Below, piece by piece: positions 50,702 through 64,000 of a DNA stretch of 64,000 nucleotides. The stretch covers positions 1,178,001 through 1,242,000 of the forward strand of contig CAVNZM010000012.1 in NCBI GenBank assembly GCA_963693365.1, given 5' to 3'. Below the pieces are notes generated by a model, which did no database searches, was not told where the DNA came from, and saw only the letters and a program-made list of their open reading frames with translations. Source of the stretch: Amoebidium appalachense (lineage: Eukaryota > Ichthyosporea). Made by a program: the position numbers and the translations under genes. Position 1 is the first letter of the stretch, and each line of letters begins with the position of its first letter.

Positions 50702-52368
50702 TGGGGGGGGGGCATATGGCGGGGGGGGGGGGGGGGGGGGTCAGCAGCAGCTAAATAAACTAGCTAACCAAAAATTCTTCCAAAAAAAAAAAATGGATCA
50801 AGCGGGGAGAGATAGGGAAAGGGAGCGCGAAATGGAGTATGCAGCATCACAAAGGTGTTGGGCCAAGTGTACAAAAAAACTTTTGCTGTACTTACACGTA
50901 TGATATATCGCCAGGTGCCAACCAAGAACTTTGGTGAGAAATGCAGAGGTCGGACCAGGTACACCGCATCCAATACTGGTCCTATGGTTGGTGGTTGAGC
51001 TGTGTTGGCTCAAGTATTTGTCGTGTGTGTGCGTGTGTGTGTTAGGTGGGGGGAGGGGGGGGGCTTATGTCCACAAGAAGGCCATCAACAGCACAATGAG
51101 TTGCAATGGAGACACTGTCGACTTTTGTAGTCGTTGTGCAAGTATTATGTAGACTTTCGGGTATCTTTATTCGTTTATCATTTCATTATTATCACACCTA
51201 CAAAAAGAACATCATAAAAGGACGCTAAAACTAGCACCACAATAAAACCTAAGGTCATTTTGGGACCTTCAAGGCCACCGCCATTTATGGCAAAGTATGG
51301 ACCCCGGCATATCGAAGCATATCGATTATGTCAAAACCTTTTTTTTTTTTCGTTTACGGGTAACATTACTTTCTTTCGGATACATTCAACGAAAGTCATT
51401 CATAAGGCATTCATGGCAAGCCATCCTGCTTCTATTCTTTTTCCTCTTTTTTGTTTTGGTCAGGCAAAGCTACAAAGGAGAACGTAAAAGGGAGCCTGCG
51501 ACCACATTAATAACACTAAGAGAGTACCATTGACTTCTTGCTCTCCAACTTAGGTAGGGCAGCAGGAAGGGTGACACTTTCAAGTTATATATATTATATA
51601 TATATGCTAATTAGGATGTGGGTTATGATAAAAGGTGGCAAGTGGCACAGTATATGTTCACAAATATGAGAGAAAAGGGGGGGGGGGGGGAGGATTCAGC
51701 AGAGGTGGGAGGATAGAGGTAGATAACAAAAATGTTTAAAAGGCATGTAAAACCAGGGATTTGTGTATACCACATAAGGTAGCCTAGTGAGACAACCATG
51801 CTGAGCACTCTTAAGACTGGCTTAGTTGAATGGAAGTGTAGAATGAATCAACAACGGGCACGATAATAAACATACAACCCTCTTTCAGATGCCGTGCGGC
51901 GATGCAGTAGTATGTCAGAACCCTGGGTGAAGTAGATGAGTGGAGGTGTAGAACTGGACACGATTCCCGTTTGTTGCAGAGGATTTACATAGCAAGCTCG
52001 GAGGCCAAGTCGTTGAGGGTGAGACCAAAGGGAAGGTCGATGCTCCTGTGCACGGAGTGTGAGTGGACTGGCCAAGGGGCATTCAATTTTTTTTCGTATT
52101 GATAAGCCGGTGGCGCATGTTAGCCGGTGGGACAGGCAGGCAAGAAAAATATTGACACCCCCCCCAACCCTTCCCCTCTTCCCCCCCCCCCCAACACCCC
52201 CAACACACACACAAAAAAGAAGGGACAGGGGGGGAGGTCGGGGGCAGATGTCTGGAATGTGCTATAGAATACTAAGCATATTCATCACAGAGAACACAAA
52301 CACAGACTTGGCAAGGTCGCACCAGAGAGTGTGCAACATAAGTAGGGTGGAGAGGAGTGGAGGGGCCT

Positions 52369-53757
52369 TTACCTCTCAATGTCCATGACCTCGTTGGGGT
52401 GGCTCTGGTTGAAGTGCTGTTTCAGTCCGCTGGTGTTCTTGTATCTCTTGCAGCACCCGGCCAGGTAGCACTGCATTGGTAGCGAGCGTTAGCACCCGGT
52501 GTTGCACTCATCAACACATCCCCTTCCAACAAGCAAAGTTTTATCACTTTCAACGAACAAAACATGCCTCGGTAGTTCCTTCTAACATAGAAGAAGGCAA
52601 CGGGAGTCAAGACAAATACTTTTCAACAAGCAACGTTTACCACTTCTACGGCGCAAACAAGCATCGATAGATCCTACTAACATAGAATTAGACAACCAGT
52701 CACTACACACCTTGTACGGTTTCTTGAGCAGCACCTCGTTCGTATGACCATGGATAGTATGATACTTGATGCCGTTGGGGTTTTTGTACCGTTTTCCGCA
52801 CCCAGGAATAGGACAGACATAAGGCTTTTCGCTGTCGTCAACCGGCTTAAACGAGCTTCCAGAAACGGATGAGTTGGAGTCCCTCCTCAGAAACATGTCT
52901 CCACAGGGTGGCGGTGTTGGCATCTGTCCCGACATCAAGTCAGCACAACATGCTTAGCAAGGACGACAAAGTATGCATCTCGTTTCTGCTTCCAGGCATG
53001 TGTTTCCTTTATGCTTCGCACACACGGATTCTTTGGCTACAAGAGCATAGTTCCCTTGTAACACACCCCAACCTATCCACGAGACATACCACGCACATTT
53101 CGTTACATCAATTGGCTTGCTAAGCAGCAAACTCACCTCAAACTGGAACAGGCTACCGTGGCTACCAGGCGACTGCGGGCAAGGCGTATCGCTTTCCAGC
53201 ACATACTCGTCAAAGTACTCCTCCGTGTCCGTGCAATCACTGCGCCGTCGCTTGGAGAAGAAAGAGGACAGCTCATCATCGATCTGTTAAATGTGTTAGC
53301 ACAACACCTTGATGGGATGTCCTGTCACTAGTTGTGATGTTGCAGCTGCAAGGCAGAACAGACTACTGTAAGAGGCAGTTGTCGTGTGAGAATAACGAAC
53401 CGGGAAGGGTATGCAATTTGCAGTAGACCAAACTTTTGATACCCGCCACCATTTTCAGAAAGCACCACACTCTCTAGTGTATAGTTTTATAGAGACAACC
53501 ATAAACTGATGAAGAATAGGGCATGGGAATCTTGCCTTGCCCACCTGACTTACGCGCCTCTTCTCCAGCTTGTCGGAGTTGCAGTAGCGGCTGATGCACG
53601 ACAGATGCACTGTTTGGGGTGCATCGTTGGGCTCAGCCTGCGCAACCAGCACGGCAGATGGGACATGGGATTCTTCCACGTGATAAATGAGGTCCTCTAC
53701 CGAGGAAAACTCAAGATTGCACCCGTGGAACAGGCAGTTGGTCCCCTGAAGCATCAT
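52369..53757 (-). CDS. JAZF1-like: JAZF1/SFP1-type C2H2 zinc-finger protein (4 exons, complete)
   Basis: Exons 53757-53554, 53283-53137, 52923-52711 and 52470-52369 (stop) all join at phase 0 with GTAAGT, GTGAGT and GTGTGT donors and CAG acceptors. The product is 221 residues, against about 243 in the human relative. Finger 1 has C8, C13, H26 and H31 (CLFHGCNLEF). Finger 2 has C154, C159, H172 and H177 in YVCPIPGCGKRYKNPNGIKY, the hallmark JAZF1/Sfp1 finger. Finger 3 has C189, C194, H207 and H212 (CYLAGCCKRYKNTSGLKQH). A linker with SKRRRSDCTDTEE could be a nuclear signal beside acidic residues. Homologues are chromatin-linked transcription cofactors (NuA4/TIP60 context in animals) or nutrient-responsive ribosome-gene regulators in yeast. 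The first ATG that aligns with the family was chosen. No introns contain microsatellites. Confidence 0.95.
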
Positions 53758-54368
53758 CTCGTATTGTATTTCTCCCGAAGGTTGTAACACTGGAGATATA
53801 ACTGGAAAGAGGCAGAGGAATGAGACTTGGTCCACCATCTAGGGCTATAACCTATCACGCTAGCCATATATAGTTGGTTTGTTGCCTATGCTGACAGGTA
53901 GGTAAGAGCGACACACGATACAGACAAAGAGTAGCACGACGACAGAACACCTGGTCAAGGGCTCTCATCCATAACAAACGCCTGCGCTGTGTGTTCAAAC
54001 ATACCCATACTCTTCACACAACCAACAAAGCGTTCTATCCGCCGGCTAACAAAAGCACAAAAGCACCGACGAAGCCGTCTGGAGCTGATTTGAGGTCTAA
54101 TACACACCTTACTAACGAAGTGACACCGAGCACCGAAGCGACCGCTGACAAAGGCAGTGAATGCGTCAACCTTCAGAAAGCTTATTTGCAGCTTCCTTAC
54201 TAACGCAGAATCCGCAACCAGCAAACCAGAAAGGAAAGAAGCTGGAGGGTCGGTAACTGCCAAAAGGCCAGCGGAAGCCGGGGAGGGGGGAGGGGAAGGG
54301 GGAAGTGGGTGGGAGTGAGTGGGAGGGAAAGACAGAAAAGGACTGAGGTCCTATTGGACACTTAGAAG

Positions 54369-54377
54369 CTTTTATAG
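54369..54377 (-). promoter_or_regulatory. possible TATA box of the zinc-finger gene
   Basis: CTATAAAAG on the minus strand, about 0.6 kb upstream of the start codon. Position and context are compatible with a 5' UTR exon or long leader, but nothing else confirms it. Confidence 0.3.
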
Positions 54378-56172
54378 TTGGCACGGCCAAAGAACAGAGA
54401 CGATACTAATAGAATGATAATAAACCAATAGGAGTTCAGAAAAGCCGCTTGGATCTTACTATCCAATCCTTATGCATTTTGAAAGTCGTACATCCAATAG
54501 GTTGCCTCCCTATCAGACGAGCAACCACCGTTCCCATGCCAAAGCCAAACCAGGGACTGGCTTTTATTGCTCCTTGGGAAAGTACCAATCAAAAAGTGTC
54601 AGGCTGTGCAAATAAATGCCAGATAAAGGAAAATACGGGGCACATATTATTGTGTAGGGACGTAAGCTGCGACTAGAACTATTCTAGATTATTTTGCTCA
54701 GGTATTTATTATCATATATTTATTGTTTTTTGCCCCCTTTGGCTGAAGTATTGCGAGCCAGTATATATCATTGATTCTTTATGCACTCTTGGCGGTTGCT
54801 GGTTGGGGGGTAACGTTAAAATAGTCAGGGGAGCCGTGGCTCATCAGAGTCCTGCTGAATCGTATAGATTTATCAACGAGCGCACTGATATATTAGTCAT
54901 GATGCATTATAGCATGCAAAATCTCGATTTTTAGGTGTTAAGGGCCTTTATACTCGCACGTAAAACTGAGAGTAAGTACTATAACAGGATAGCTTGTCGA
55001 GGCTTAGAGTCACGACTCGCCGCACCATGCATCAGCATATTTGTGATATCTTGAAATCTATATTTTCCAAGGGGGTGCTCGTACTATTAAAAGTGATAAA
55101 TCATCGGAGGTTGCATTTTTACATATAGCTGTTTGCTTAAAGGCGCTAAAACTAGAATTACTTTGAGATGTTATATAAATAGGTAATTTCCGATAGTTTA
55201 TGATGATAATAGCGATCAATATTCCTGACGTCGATGGTGAATCGCCACATGATCATGGCATCAGTAGAGATCTTAATCGCCTTGATATCGAGAGTCTCCA
55301 GAAAAGCTCGCATCTAGGGAGGTTTCCTGGTCGAGCCAATCGGGCGCTGGTTCTCCTGTGAATTAGCAGAGTCCTCATAGACTCCTTGATTGATACAACA
55401 CAGAAAAAGGAAAATACAAAACCATGGGCTTCAAGGTCAAGTTGAAGCATCTCAGAGCAGCGATTTCAGCGGCCATTGAAATAGTAGCTTTCTATATTAC
55501 TTCTATATTATTTAAATATAATTTGTTTTTTAACATTGGTATCAGCTCACTAAAGTTTTTAAACTAGACTGCGAGAAAATCATTCCAGTGTAAATTAGGG
55601 GTTCCATTCCGTTCAACTGCCTACTAGAGTAGGCCGTTGAATGTGGCCGGGCCTCCGGCAGTGTCCACGCAATAAAAAGTGTGTAAACCCCTGCCTGACT
55701 GCGCTGAGTGAACATGAAGTTGAAATTTCCGGCCGGGACGTTTGGCCGTGCCGAGCACGCCCGGCCGAGTACCAATATCTATAAACGCCTACAATATATA
55801 CTGTACCGAAGACATATATACTGAATACAGTCTATATCAGTGTGTGTGTGCTGCTGGCCCCACTGAGCTCCTTGCCTACACGTGGAAGTTTCTGACTTGC
55901 AAGCCAGGTCATTTGGGCGTGACGGTCATCCATTGTGTCGGATTTACAACGATACATGTACATCATGAATCCTAACCCTGCACCGCAACCTGAAGCTTTC
56001 CGTTCAGCGAAGTTCCGTTCAGAGCTAGTTCCGTAAACCCGGTAGACCCTTTAGCCTGATCCAGCCTGGGCTTCAGTCTTTTATCTCTCTCTCTCTCCCC
56101 CTCCCCCCCCCCTCCCCCCCTCTCCCTCCCTCCCTCCCCGCCCCCACCCCCCCCCTTCCCCCCCCCCCCCCC

Positions 56173-56292
<120 letters not shown>

Positions 56293-56398
56293 GTGTCTCC
56301 CTACTCTACCTCCTCTCCCTCTTTTCTCCCCCTCCCCCCTCCCATCTCTTTCTCGACTCACTGTCTCCCCCCCCCCCCCCCTCTCTCTCTCTCTTCCC

Positions 56399-56429
<31 letters not shown>

Positions 56430-57538
56430 ACTGTGGCACCTCTCTCTTATCTCCCTCCCTTGCTCCCTCTCTCCCTGGGCATCTCTCTCCCTTCCCCCCA
56501 CCCTCCCTCTCTCCTGACGAACCCACTCCTTCCATTCCACTCCTTCTCCCGCTGCCCTCCCTTCCCTTACCTCTTTCCCCCACTCCCCCCTCTTTTTGTC
56601 TCCTCTTGCGGACATAAATCAACCACATAGACATCCGAGTCGTGCCTAACATGTACAGCTCATCCGTCCCTCTTCTGCCAACGGCTCGATGGAAGATACT
56701 TCAAGCCACAATGCCAATATATGCAGGATTTTACAACGAACAATTAATGATATTGTTACTATGGTACCGAGACGAAGATGCCTTGCCAGAGGAACCGATT
56801 CTTACTACTTTGATCTCATTTTATCACATTCAACCAACGAGCTCTAGCTCAATTTTTCCCGCCATGCATGCACCCAGCAACTTAGACGACCAACCTCTTT
56901 TCCCACTATAGGTCTCCGGACCATACCTTTATTAACCAGGATGTTGTCAAAAAGGCATCACGAATACGTCCCCAACAGCAGGATGCCAACAGCTGGGCGC
57001 GCTCCCCAGCCATTCTGATCCGACTTGTTTAAAGGTGTTCTCTCTTCATAGTGCCGATCGGTGATCACTCACAGTCTTAAGCCATATTCACGCCAGCTGT
57101 GTATCTAAGATACAACTAATAAAACCTCACTGCTGACATCTATTCAACGAAGAGCGAATCCCCCCCGTTGAACCCCCTCCTACCCCCCCCCCCCCCCCCC
57201 CCCCCCCCCTTCGCACACAAACACACGCACATACACTCCTACCCTTTTCGCGCATAACACACACACACACACACACACACACCCATCCTCGAAAGTACTG
57301 GTATCACCTAAGGCTCACACACACCGCACACACAGACACAACCACACCAACTTGCTTCCTAAAAGTACATCTGTAATCACAAGGATTAAACTCAACCCGC
57401 GTTTTTATCCCACCCCGTCTCACTACTACAGCTTGCGCCCATACTCACTTTTTGCCATCCCGTTTCTACAACATAAAATGGATTCCTTCCCAGTTCAACG
57501 AGCTGTTCAGGATCTTCGGAACACCAAGTACTGCCAAT

Positions 57539-57572
<34 letters not shown>

Positions 57573-57633
57573 TGACGTGTAACCCCAACCCCCCACCCCA
57601 CCACCATTACTACCATCACCCACCCACACACCG

Positions 57634-57683
<50 letters not shown>

Positions 57684-58287
57684 CACACAGTCACACACAT
57701 ACACACACCTGCCATCCTCATAGTGCAGCCCGAGAACCATTTATAGCATAATGATACAGTAACCGGAGTTCCAGCCTTACTCATTTGCAATATGGTGGGG
57801 CTCTCTCGGAGGGTCTACTCTCGGGGCTCTTCTTCTTCTTTTTTTCTTTTGCTCTCTTGGGGTTTACACACTTTTTATTGCGTGGACAACTCTCTTGCCT
57901 GCAGGTTTCTTGTTTGCGCAATGGTGATGTCATCAGCAGCTGATTACTTCCATAATTGGGAATGTTGTTTATCCATTTTAGGTTAATCGCATATCATCTT
58001 GCTGACCAACATGTACGGAGCGAGTCGAGTTGAGAGAGCGAGCTCGGGGAGCTCGAGAGAGCATGTTTTCAACTTTGTCACTTTTGCATGCATATGGGCA
58101 AGTTTGTTCAGTGTTAACCGTGCACGTGAAAGGTGAAGCTATTATTCCAGCATGCGGTGAGAAGAGAAAAGCAGGTTACTTAGGAGAAAGAGAGCTGTAA
58201 TTTAAGTGAACTCTAGTCAAATAACGACAAGCGAGAACAACAGCATACGCGTACAATTACTCACAGCCAGCAGCCTTAACATGAAAA

Positions 58288-59419
58288 ATGTGGCGGTTCG
58301 GGGGTTGGTGGGTTGTGACCCTACTGGTTATATTCAGGACGACATACGCTTGCAGGTAAGAAAAATGTGAAAGGTTTTGAACGAATTTTCAAGCTTTCCT
58401 TTTCTTTCTTATTTTTCCTCGGGGTCATGACGCTTACAGGGGTGAACGATGCTCACTCCCCGGCACAGGTCAGATCCCCCTTACGATTGTGAACACCGAT
58501 TCTTCTTTCCCCACATGGTTCAACAAATAAAACAGGCACGGGGTTGCACATTTGTGCACGCGAATAGTTCTGGCGCTTTCATGTGGCAGATGAGACATCT
58601 TTAGCTCATGTGCAGTGCGTGTGTGCTACACCTTCCACTCATAGTGATCTTATTTGCAATGGGTGAAGGAACACTCACTTAGTGATGTTTCTTGCTGCAG
58701 TGTGGACGTGCAGGTTGACCACACCGTGCTGAGAGACGTTGCCTTTAGCCTCACAGTTCACCTCTCTCCCTACGCCAATGGTGAGCTGGTTTTTTATTTT
58801 TCTTTTTCTTTTTTTGGGGGGGTTGGGGGGAGGGGAGAGGGGAGAGGGGAGGGGGGAGGGGGGGGGGGGGGGGGGGGGGGGGAGGGGGGGGAGGGATTAG
58901 ATGCCAGAATCATGTAGGGGATCCGGGCGGCAGGGTGGGTGGGTGGGTGGGTGGGGGGGGGGGGGGGGGTAGGTATGTGTCTTGTGGGGGGGGGGGGGGT
59001 GGGGGGAGGAGCGGGGGGGGGGGGGGGTGGAGGGGTGGAGGGGGGTTAAAAGAAGTCTTAAGGGGTGACGGATGGAGTCTTGAGAAAGAGGGCGAAATCT
59101 TTTTGGGCACATCCTGTGATCTGGTGTATGATGGTACTATGGACAGTCTTCCACTCCTCCCTCGAAGGTCGTTCTATCGTACCATTTTCCTGCTTCACTT
59201 CCTCCCTCTCCCGTATGAAATCATCCCTTTGTCCCCCCACTATACCTACTTTAGCTGTTTCCTCATTTTTTCTTGTTCTGTTGACCTAGCCCCTTCCCCC
59301 CTCCTCCCCCCCGTTCTCAATCTCTACCCTCCTGTCCCCCCTCCACCCCAACACACACAGGCACACATGCACACACACGCCCCCCCCCCCCCCCCGGCCC
59401 CCGGCCCCCCCCTCCTCAC

Positions 59420-59509
<90 letters not shown>

Positions 59510-59692
59510 CACGGACACACACACACACACACACTCACTCACTCACTCACTCACTCACTCACTCACTCACTCACTCACTCACTCACTCACTCACTCACTC
59601 ACCCACTCACTCACTCACCCACTCACTCACACACTCACTCACACACACTCACGCACGCACACACTCACGCACGCACACACACACTCACGCAC

Positions 59693-59760
<68 letters not shown>

Positions 59761-60340
59761 CATTTAAACAGGCACGGTCTGGCCGACAGCCGTTCCCTAC
59801 AGAGTCTACCGGGAAGCAGACAACGTAACTTTGTCTGAGGGGACCCACAAAACGTTGAATGAAACAGAGGGGTGAGTTATACCCCAAAAATTCCAAACTC
59901 ACTCGGTTGAAAGTTGATTGTCACACATCTTGGGTCTGTTCTAGATTAGGAAATTACTTGCGGGGAATTCGGCGGCATATTCGTAAGCATATATGGACAA
60001 CTGTGTGGGAATGTCCCGTAGATATCCAAGTCTTTATAATGCAGTTTCTGAGTGATTTGAAAGGATTTGAAAGGAGATTGCACCATATTAAAGTCAAAAA
60101 ACAACATTCTCCAAGTTTTTTAAGAAGTGATATGAACGTCATCCTTGTACTATACTGACATTATAGCTAATAGACTTTAAGGGTAGCCTTGCTAGACCCC
60201 TTACACACATGCACACAGGCAGCCCATTCAAAAAATAGCTGTCGGCGGCCTTAGATTCCATACCACCGGGTCACAGACTATTGGGGTGTCTGTCGGCAAC
60301 TGCCCCCCAGCCACAGTCGATGTTTCATGGTATTGATATC

Positions 60341-60377
<37 letters not shown>

Positions 60378-60475
60378 CCTCCCTCCCCATCCTCCCCATC
60401 CTCCTCCCCCAACACACACACACACACACACGTGCGCGTGCCCACACGCACACGAACGCACACACACACACACAC

Positions 60476-60514
<39 letters not shown>

Positions 60515-60981
60515 GCAACCCGCCCCTGCAAAGTAGGGATATTGCACTATGTTCTTCTGTGTTTGTCCTTTCTGTCCTGCGTGCCACATGCTCCCCTTCT
60601 CCCCCCCCCCCCCCCCCCCCCCCCCCCGCCCCATCAACCCTCCGGGTATGCTGGGGGATGAGTTTTGTGAATGCTGCACAACCCCTTTATGCCTTGTACA
60701 CTCCCCTCCTCAACCTGCAACACTCTAAGCATCTGCAACTCATGCCCGTCAGTTTTCAAATGAATTGCAATTTTCCCATCCCAGCCCCGTCTTTCTCCAC
60801 ACACAGACCTACTCCTCCCTGCGTTGCTCTTTCCCCCCTCCCCCAGCCCCCTCCCCAGACATCTCTCATGCTATCACGCTTTCTCCCTCCCCCTCTTCCC
60901 CTCCTAAGCTAAATCTATTCTTTGTTTCACACACACACCAGACACACACATAAAAAACATGCACGAGCACGCATGCGCGCG

Positions 60982-61068
<87 letters not shown>

Positions 61069-61091
61069 CACCCCCTCCCTCCCCAACCCCC

Positions 61092-61122
<31 letters not shown>

Positions 61123-61543
61123 ACACACACACACAGTATACCAGGGTGGCTCTCTCTCCTGCCCCCCTTCATCACCATAGTCATAGCAGTAGCCGTCAAG
61201 CAGGTCTACGTGGCCCTATTTTCGGGCATTTGGATTGGTGCCACCTTCTGTGCCGAATACAATCTTCCCCTGGCTTTCCTGCGAGTAGCTGACACGTATT
61301 GTTCCTCCCCCTTCCCCCGTCTCTCCCCTTCCCCCCCCCCCCCCCCCCCCCCCCCCCAGCGGTCTTGCCAACTCATCCTCCCGCTTTCCCCTGTGCATTC
61401 CCCCCCCCCTCCCCCCCCCCCCCCCCCCCTTCCTCACCCACCCTCTCTTCCCCCCCTCACCCCCCCCCCCCCACCCCTCTCCCCGTCGTCCAAGGGTCTC
61501 CCTGCCTCCCGAACAATGGATGTACGCTCATCAAAGCATTGAC

Positions 61544-61577
<34 letters not shown>

Positions 61578-62418
61578 ACCCACCCCCCCCTTTTTTTTTT
61601 GGCATCACCAATGTTCCCCGTTGCCCCCCCCCCCCCCCCCCCCCCCCTTCTCCCCCTTTGATCGAATTCCGTATTTTTTCCCCATTTTTTCTTTGGTGCG
61701 GCTAGAATCACTTAATGGTTTCTAACTCTAAAGTTTATTCCAGGTATATGGTTGGTGCTTTTTTAAGCCGTGACCACGTGTGTGTCATCTGCATCACCTT
61801 CCTGCTCGGCGGTCTAATCGGTCTGGTGCAAAAGGTACCCCCCCCCCCCCCCCCCCCCCCCCCTCCCCCCCGCCCCAAACTCACACACAATGTGCAGTTC
61901 AAACTCGCAAGAACTTGCTCTCTGAGTTTAGTGGTGTTCGTGTTTGATTGCATTGATTCCTTCGCCATTTCAGCATACTTGAAAACGGAGGTCAAACTAT
62001 ATTATGGCAAAACTAACGACTGATGTGAAGTAGAGCTCTGATGTCATAACGATGGTACTGACGGCGTTAGACAATAAGAGATAAACTGTCACAAACAATT
62101 AAATGATGCCCTTTGAATTGGTGTATATTCTAAACAACGGCCCCAACAAACTGGCATCCCCTTGTCTCAAATGACACCATGCGCTTTACGGCACTATCAT
62201 TTCAATCACTAACGGTCGGGATTGGAGGGAAACGGCCTTTTTACATATATGACATTTAAATTTGCACTATAGTTATAATGAGAACAAGAGCAATGACTCC
62301 AAGTAAGTGGCTAGGCTCTAAGAATCGAAAGATTGGAGAGAGGGACTAAAAACTCCGAAGAAATGGGCAAAAGACTAATTCCGAGCGCTTAGCTCATTAT
62401 AAAAGAGAATATATATCT

Positions 62419-62457
<39 letters not shown>

Positions 62458-62621
62458 GCCAGTTTTCTTGTCACTATCCTGATGTGGTATTTTCAGGCAG
62501 GGGGTGGGCTGGGCCTAGCCGAGCTAGTGACCCGATTTGCTACGGATGAGCGTCGTGCTGAACTTGCATGTGTCGGACTGGGTGCTTTGATCTTCTTTGA
62601 CGACTACTGTAGGTCGGAATT

Positions 62622-62678
<57 letters not shown>

Positions 62679-63025
62679 CCCAAAAAAATGAAAACCCTCC
62701 CCCTCCCCCCTCCCCCCACTCCCAACCCCACCTTTTTTCCTCTCTCTTTTTTCTTCTTCTTCTCAAGGGCTACATTTAAGGTATTTTTTGTGACACTTTT
62801 TGTTTTGTCTTTTGGTGTCTCCCTCTCCATATTTCCAATCCTCTGATGCATTACCCCCCCCCCCTCTCCCCCCCTTTGCTTCCAAGTGCTCGGCATGCCC
62901 GATGAGAATGCTAAGGGCCTGACAGACAGACACACATACCGACGTTCAACCTTGAACACAGGCACTCACTATTATTGAATTCGTCTAACGATTGAACGTA
63001 GCTCATGTTAACACAAATACGCACG

Positions 63026-63059
<34 letters not shown>

Positions 63060-63146
63060 AGTACACAAGCACACAAGCACACAAGCACACGTAACCCCCC
63101 CCTCCCCCTTCCCCCAACACGCACACGCACGCACGCACACGCACAC

Positions 63147-63187
<41 letters not shown>

Positions 63188-63251
63188 GCACACAAGCACA
63201 CAAGCACACGTAGCCCCCCCTCCCCCTTCCCCCAACACGCACATGCGCGCA

Positions 63252-63350
<99 letters not shown>

Positions 63351-63650
63351 CATCCTCATAGTAGGCAACAGCCTCCGTAGCATCATGCGGCAGGTGCACG
63401 TGCCTGTGGAGACATTTGCATTCATTGTCCACTCTGTCGGTGTGTGCATCTCCTGTTGGTGCCCCATCTCAAGGTATCTCCCCCCCCCCCCCTGATGTTG
63501 CATACTTGAATGTTTGCCTTTGCATGTGTCCTGCACCATGCTTCTCATCGTGTATGCCTACTTCGTACCGTGTTCCGCATTCAAACCCCCCTCCTCTTCC
63601 CCGTCTTGGCTTTTCCCCCATTATTTTTTTTTCGTGCTAACCTGTGTGCA

Positions 63651-63703
<53 letters not shown>

Positions 63704-63939
63704 AAAAAAAAAAAACCAGTTTTGTGTGCCAATTCGTTGGGGAGGGAATCGGCAGGCAGTAAAATAGCAGACATTAGACAAGCTGGGGCAACATAAATCT
63801 GACCAGTGTGGATGCAGTTGGGTGGGTGTGCAGGTGGGCTACATCTCGTCGTCATATGCAGTGGCCGGAATTGAGGTTGACCCGTTCATGGAGTTTCTGC
63901 GCACTATTCCCCTGCGCTTCTTTCCAATCATGATGCTCG
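58288..63939 (+). CDS. NhaC-family Na+/H+ antiporter with signal peptide and ectodomain (3' truncated)
   Basis: Exons 58288-58355, 58701-58780, 59772-59871, 60219-60329, 61137-61295, 61744-61834, 62497-62612, 63351-63473 and 63818-63939 join in phase (323 codons); the gene continues past the window. The start is a signal sequence ([16 protein letters not shown]). About 95 residues of beta-rich, N-glycosylatable sequence follow ([15 protein letters not shown]). From residue ~121 NhaC features appear: [52 protein letters not shown]-like [13 protein letters not shown], the core FFDDY with acidic residues, [16 protein letters not shown] and FFPIMML. This family exchanges Na+ for H+ across a membrane; animals mainly use unrelated SLC9 exchangers. 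The start ATG at 58288 is preferred over 58281 because only it opens a signal peptide and keeps phase. Confidence 0.92.
59426..59640. repeat. (CA)n then (ACTC)n arrays in antiporter intron
   Basis: About 40 CA units to 59507, then roughly 25 ACTC units from 59531, then more CA to 59758 before the acceptor at 59771. Confidence 0.95.
60994..61136. repeat. (CA)n, poly-C and (CA)n ending at an acceptor
   Basis: A CA array, a C run at about 61094-61122, and a final CACACACACACAG that is itself the acceptor of the exon at 61137. Confidence 0.95.
62418..62456. repeat. (TA)n microsatellite
   Basis: TATATA array shortly before the antiporter exon at 62497. Confidence 0.9.
63256..63350. repeat. (CA)47 ending exactly at an acceptor
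   Basis: The array runs without interruption into CAG followed by the exon at 63351, so the last CA plus G is the splice acceptor. Upstream, 63013-63240 holds two copies of a ~125-bp CA/CACAAG/C-run unit. Confidence 0.95.
63492..63585 (+). repeat. dispersed repeat, partner of 34236-34345
   Basis: Inverted relative to the copy in the lipase intron; both lie next to homopolymer runs. Confidence 0.85.
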
Positions 63940-64000
63940 GTACGTGCCCCCCCCCCCCCCCCCCCCCTCCCCCCCTCTTTCCACCTCCTTCCCTCCCTCT

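Larger units (their letters stand above)
47772..52368. other. intergenic region with tandem duplication
   Basis: Holds the 0.8-kb tandem duplication (48141-49620), G runs at 50104-50143 and (GT)n at 50637-50698. No supported exon was found. Confidence 0.5.

Overview
This is a nuclear eukaryotic window. Protein genes are split by many introns with canonical GT-AG sites, and one GC-AG intron is visible. Intron-interrupted homologues of ALIX/BRO1, hormone-sensitive lipase, JAZF1-type zinc finger, KCTD-like BTB and NhaC antiporter genes occur together. That mix suggests a single-celled or early-branching holozoan (for example an ichthyosporean or choanoflagellate-like protist) rather than a plant, bacterium or vertebrate. 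The lineage is my inference and cannot be proved from the window.

The dominant texture is extreme simple sequence: homopolymers of C or G 15-60 nt long, long (CA/GT)n arrays up to about 340 bp, and other short tandem repeats. Nearly all long open frames made of Pro, Gly, His-Thr or Cys-Val runs are translations of these repeats, not genes. After removing them, six genes and one transposon remain, and their exon phases join cleanly.

Layout: (1) 96-8740 (+), 3' part of an ALIX/BRO1-family ESCRT accessory gene, with the end of the V domain followed by a long Pro/Gln-rich tail. (2) 8741-13094, intergenic, with a 3-copy 248-bp compound repeat. (3) 13095-14868 (-), two-exon secreted Thr-rich repeat protein. 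(4) 14869-22100, a mobile-element cluster: foldback elements, a 1.28-kb CAGTG/TA element and a degenerate pogo/jerky-type DDE transposon. (5) 25475-43394 (-), 19 exons of a hormone-sensitive lipase homologue spread over 18 kb of repeat-filled introns; the reconstructed frame has no internal stop and all catalytic residues. (6) 45613-47771 (+), KCTD-like BTB/propeller gene broken by two stops and two frameshifts. (7) 48.1-49.6 kb, a tandem duplication. (8) 52369-53757 (-), compact four-exon JAZF1/SFP1-type zinc-finger gene, complete and free of repeats. (9) 58288-63939 (+), first nine exons of an NhaC-family Na+/H+ antiporter with a signal peptide and ectodomain, running off the window.

No operon-like cooperation is expected; the genes are functionally independent. 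The most unusual theme is that intron ends coincide with simple repeats: poly-C lies just inside many donors, and (CA)n runs straight into many CAG acceptors.
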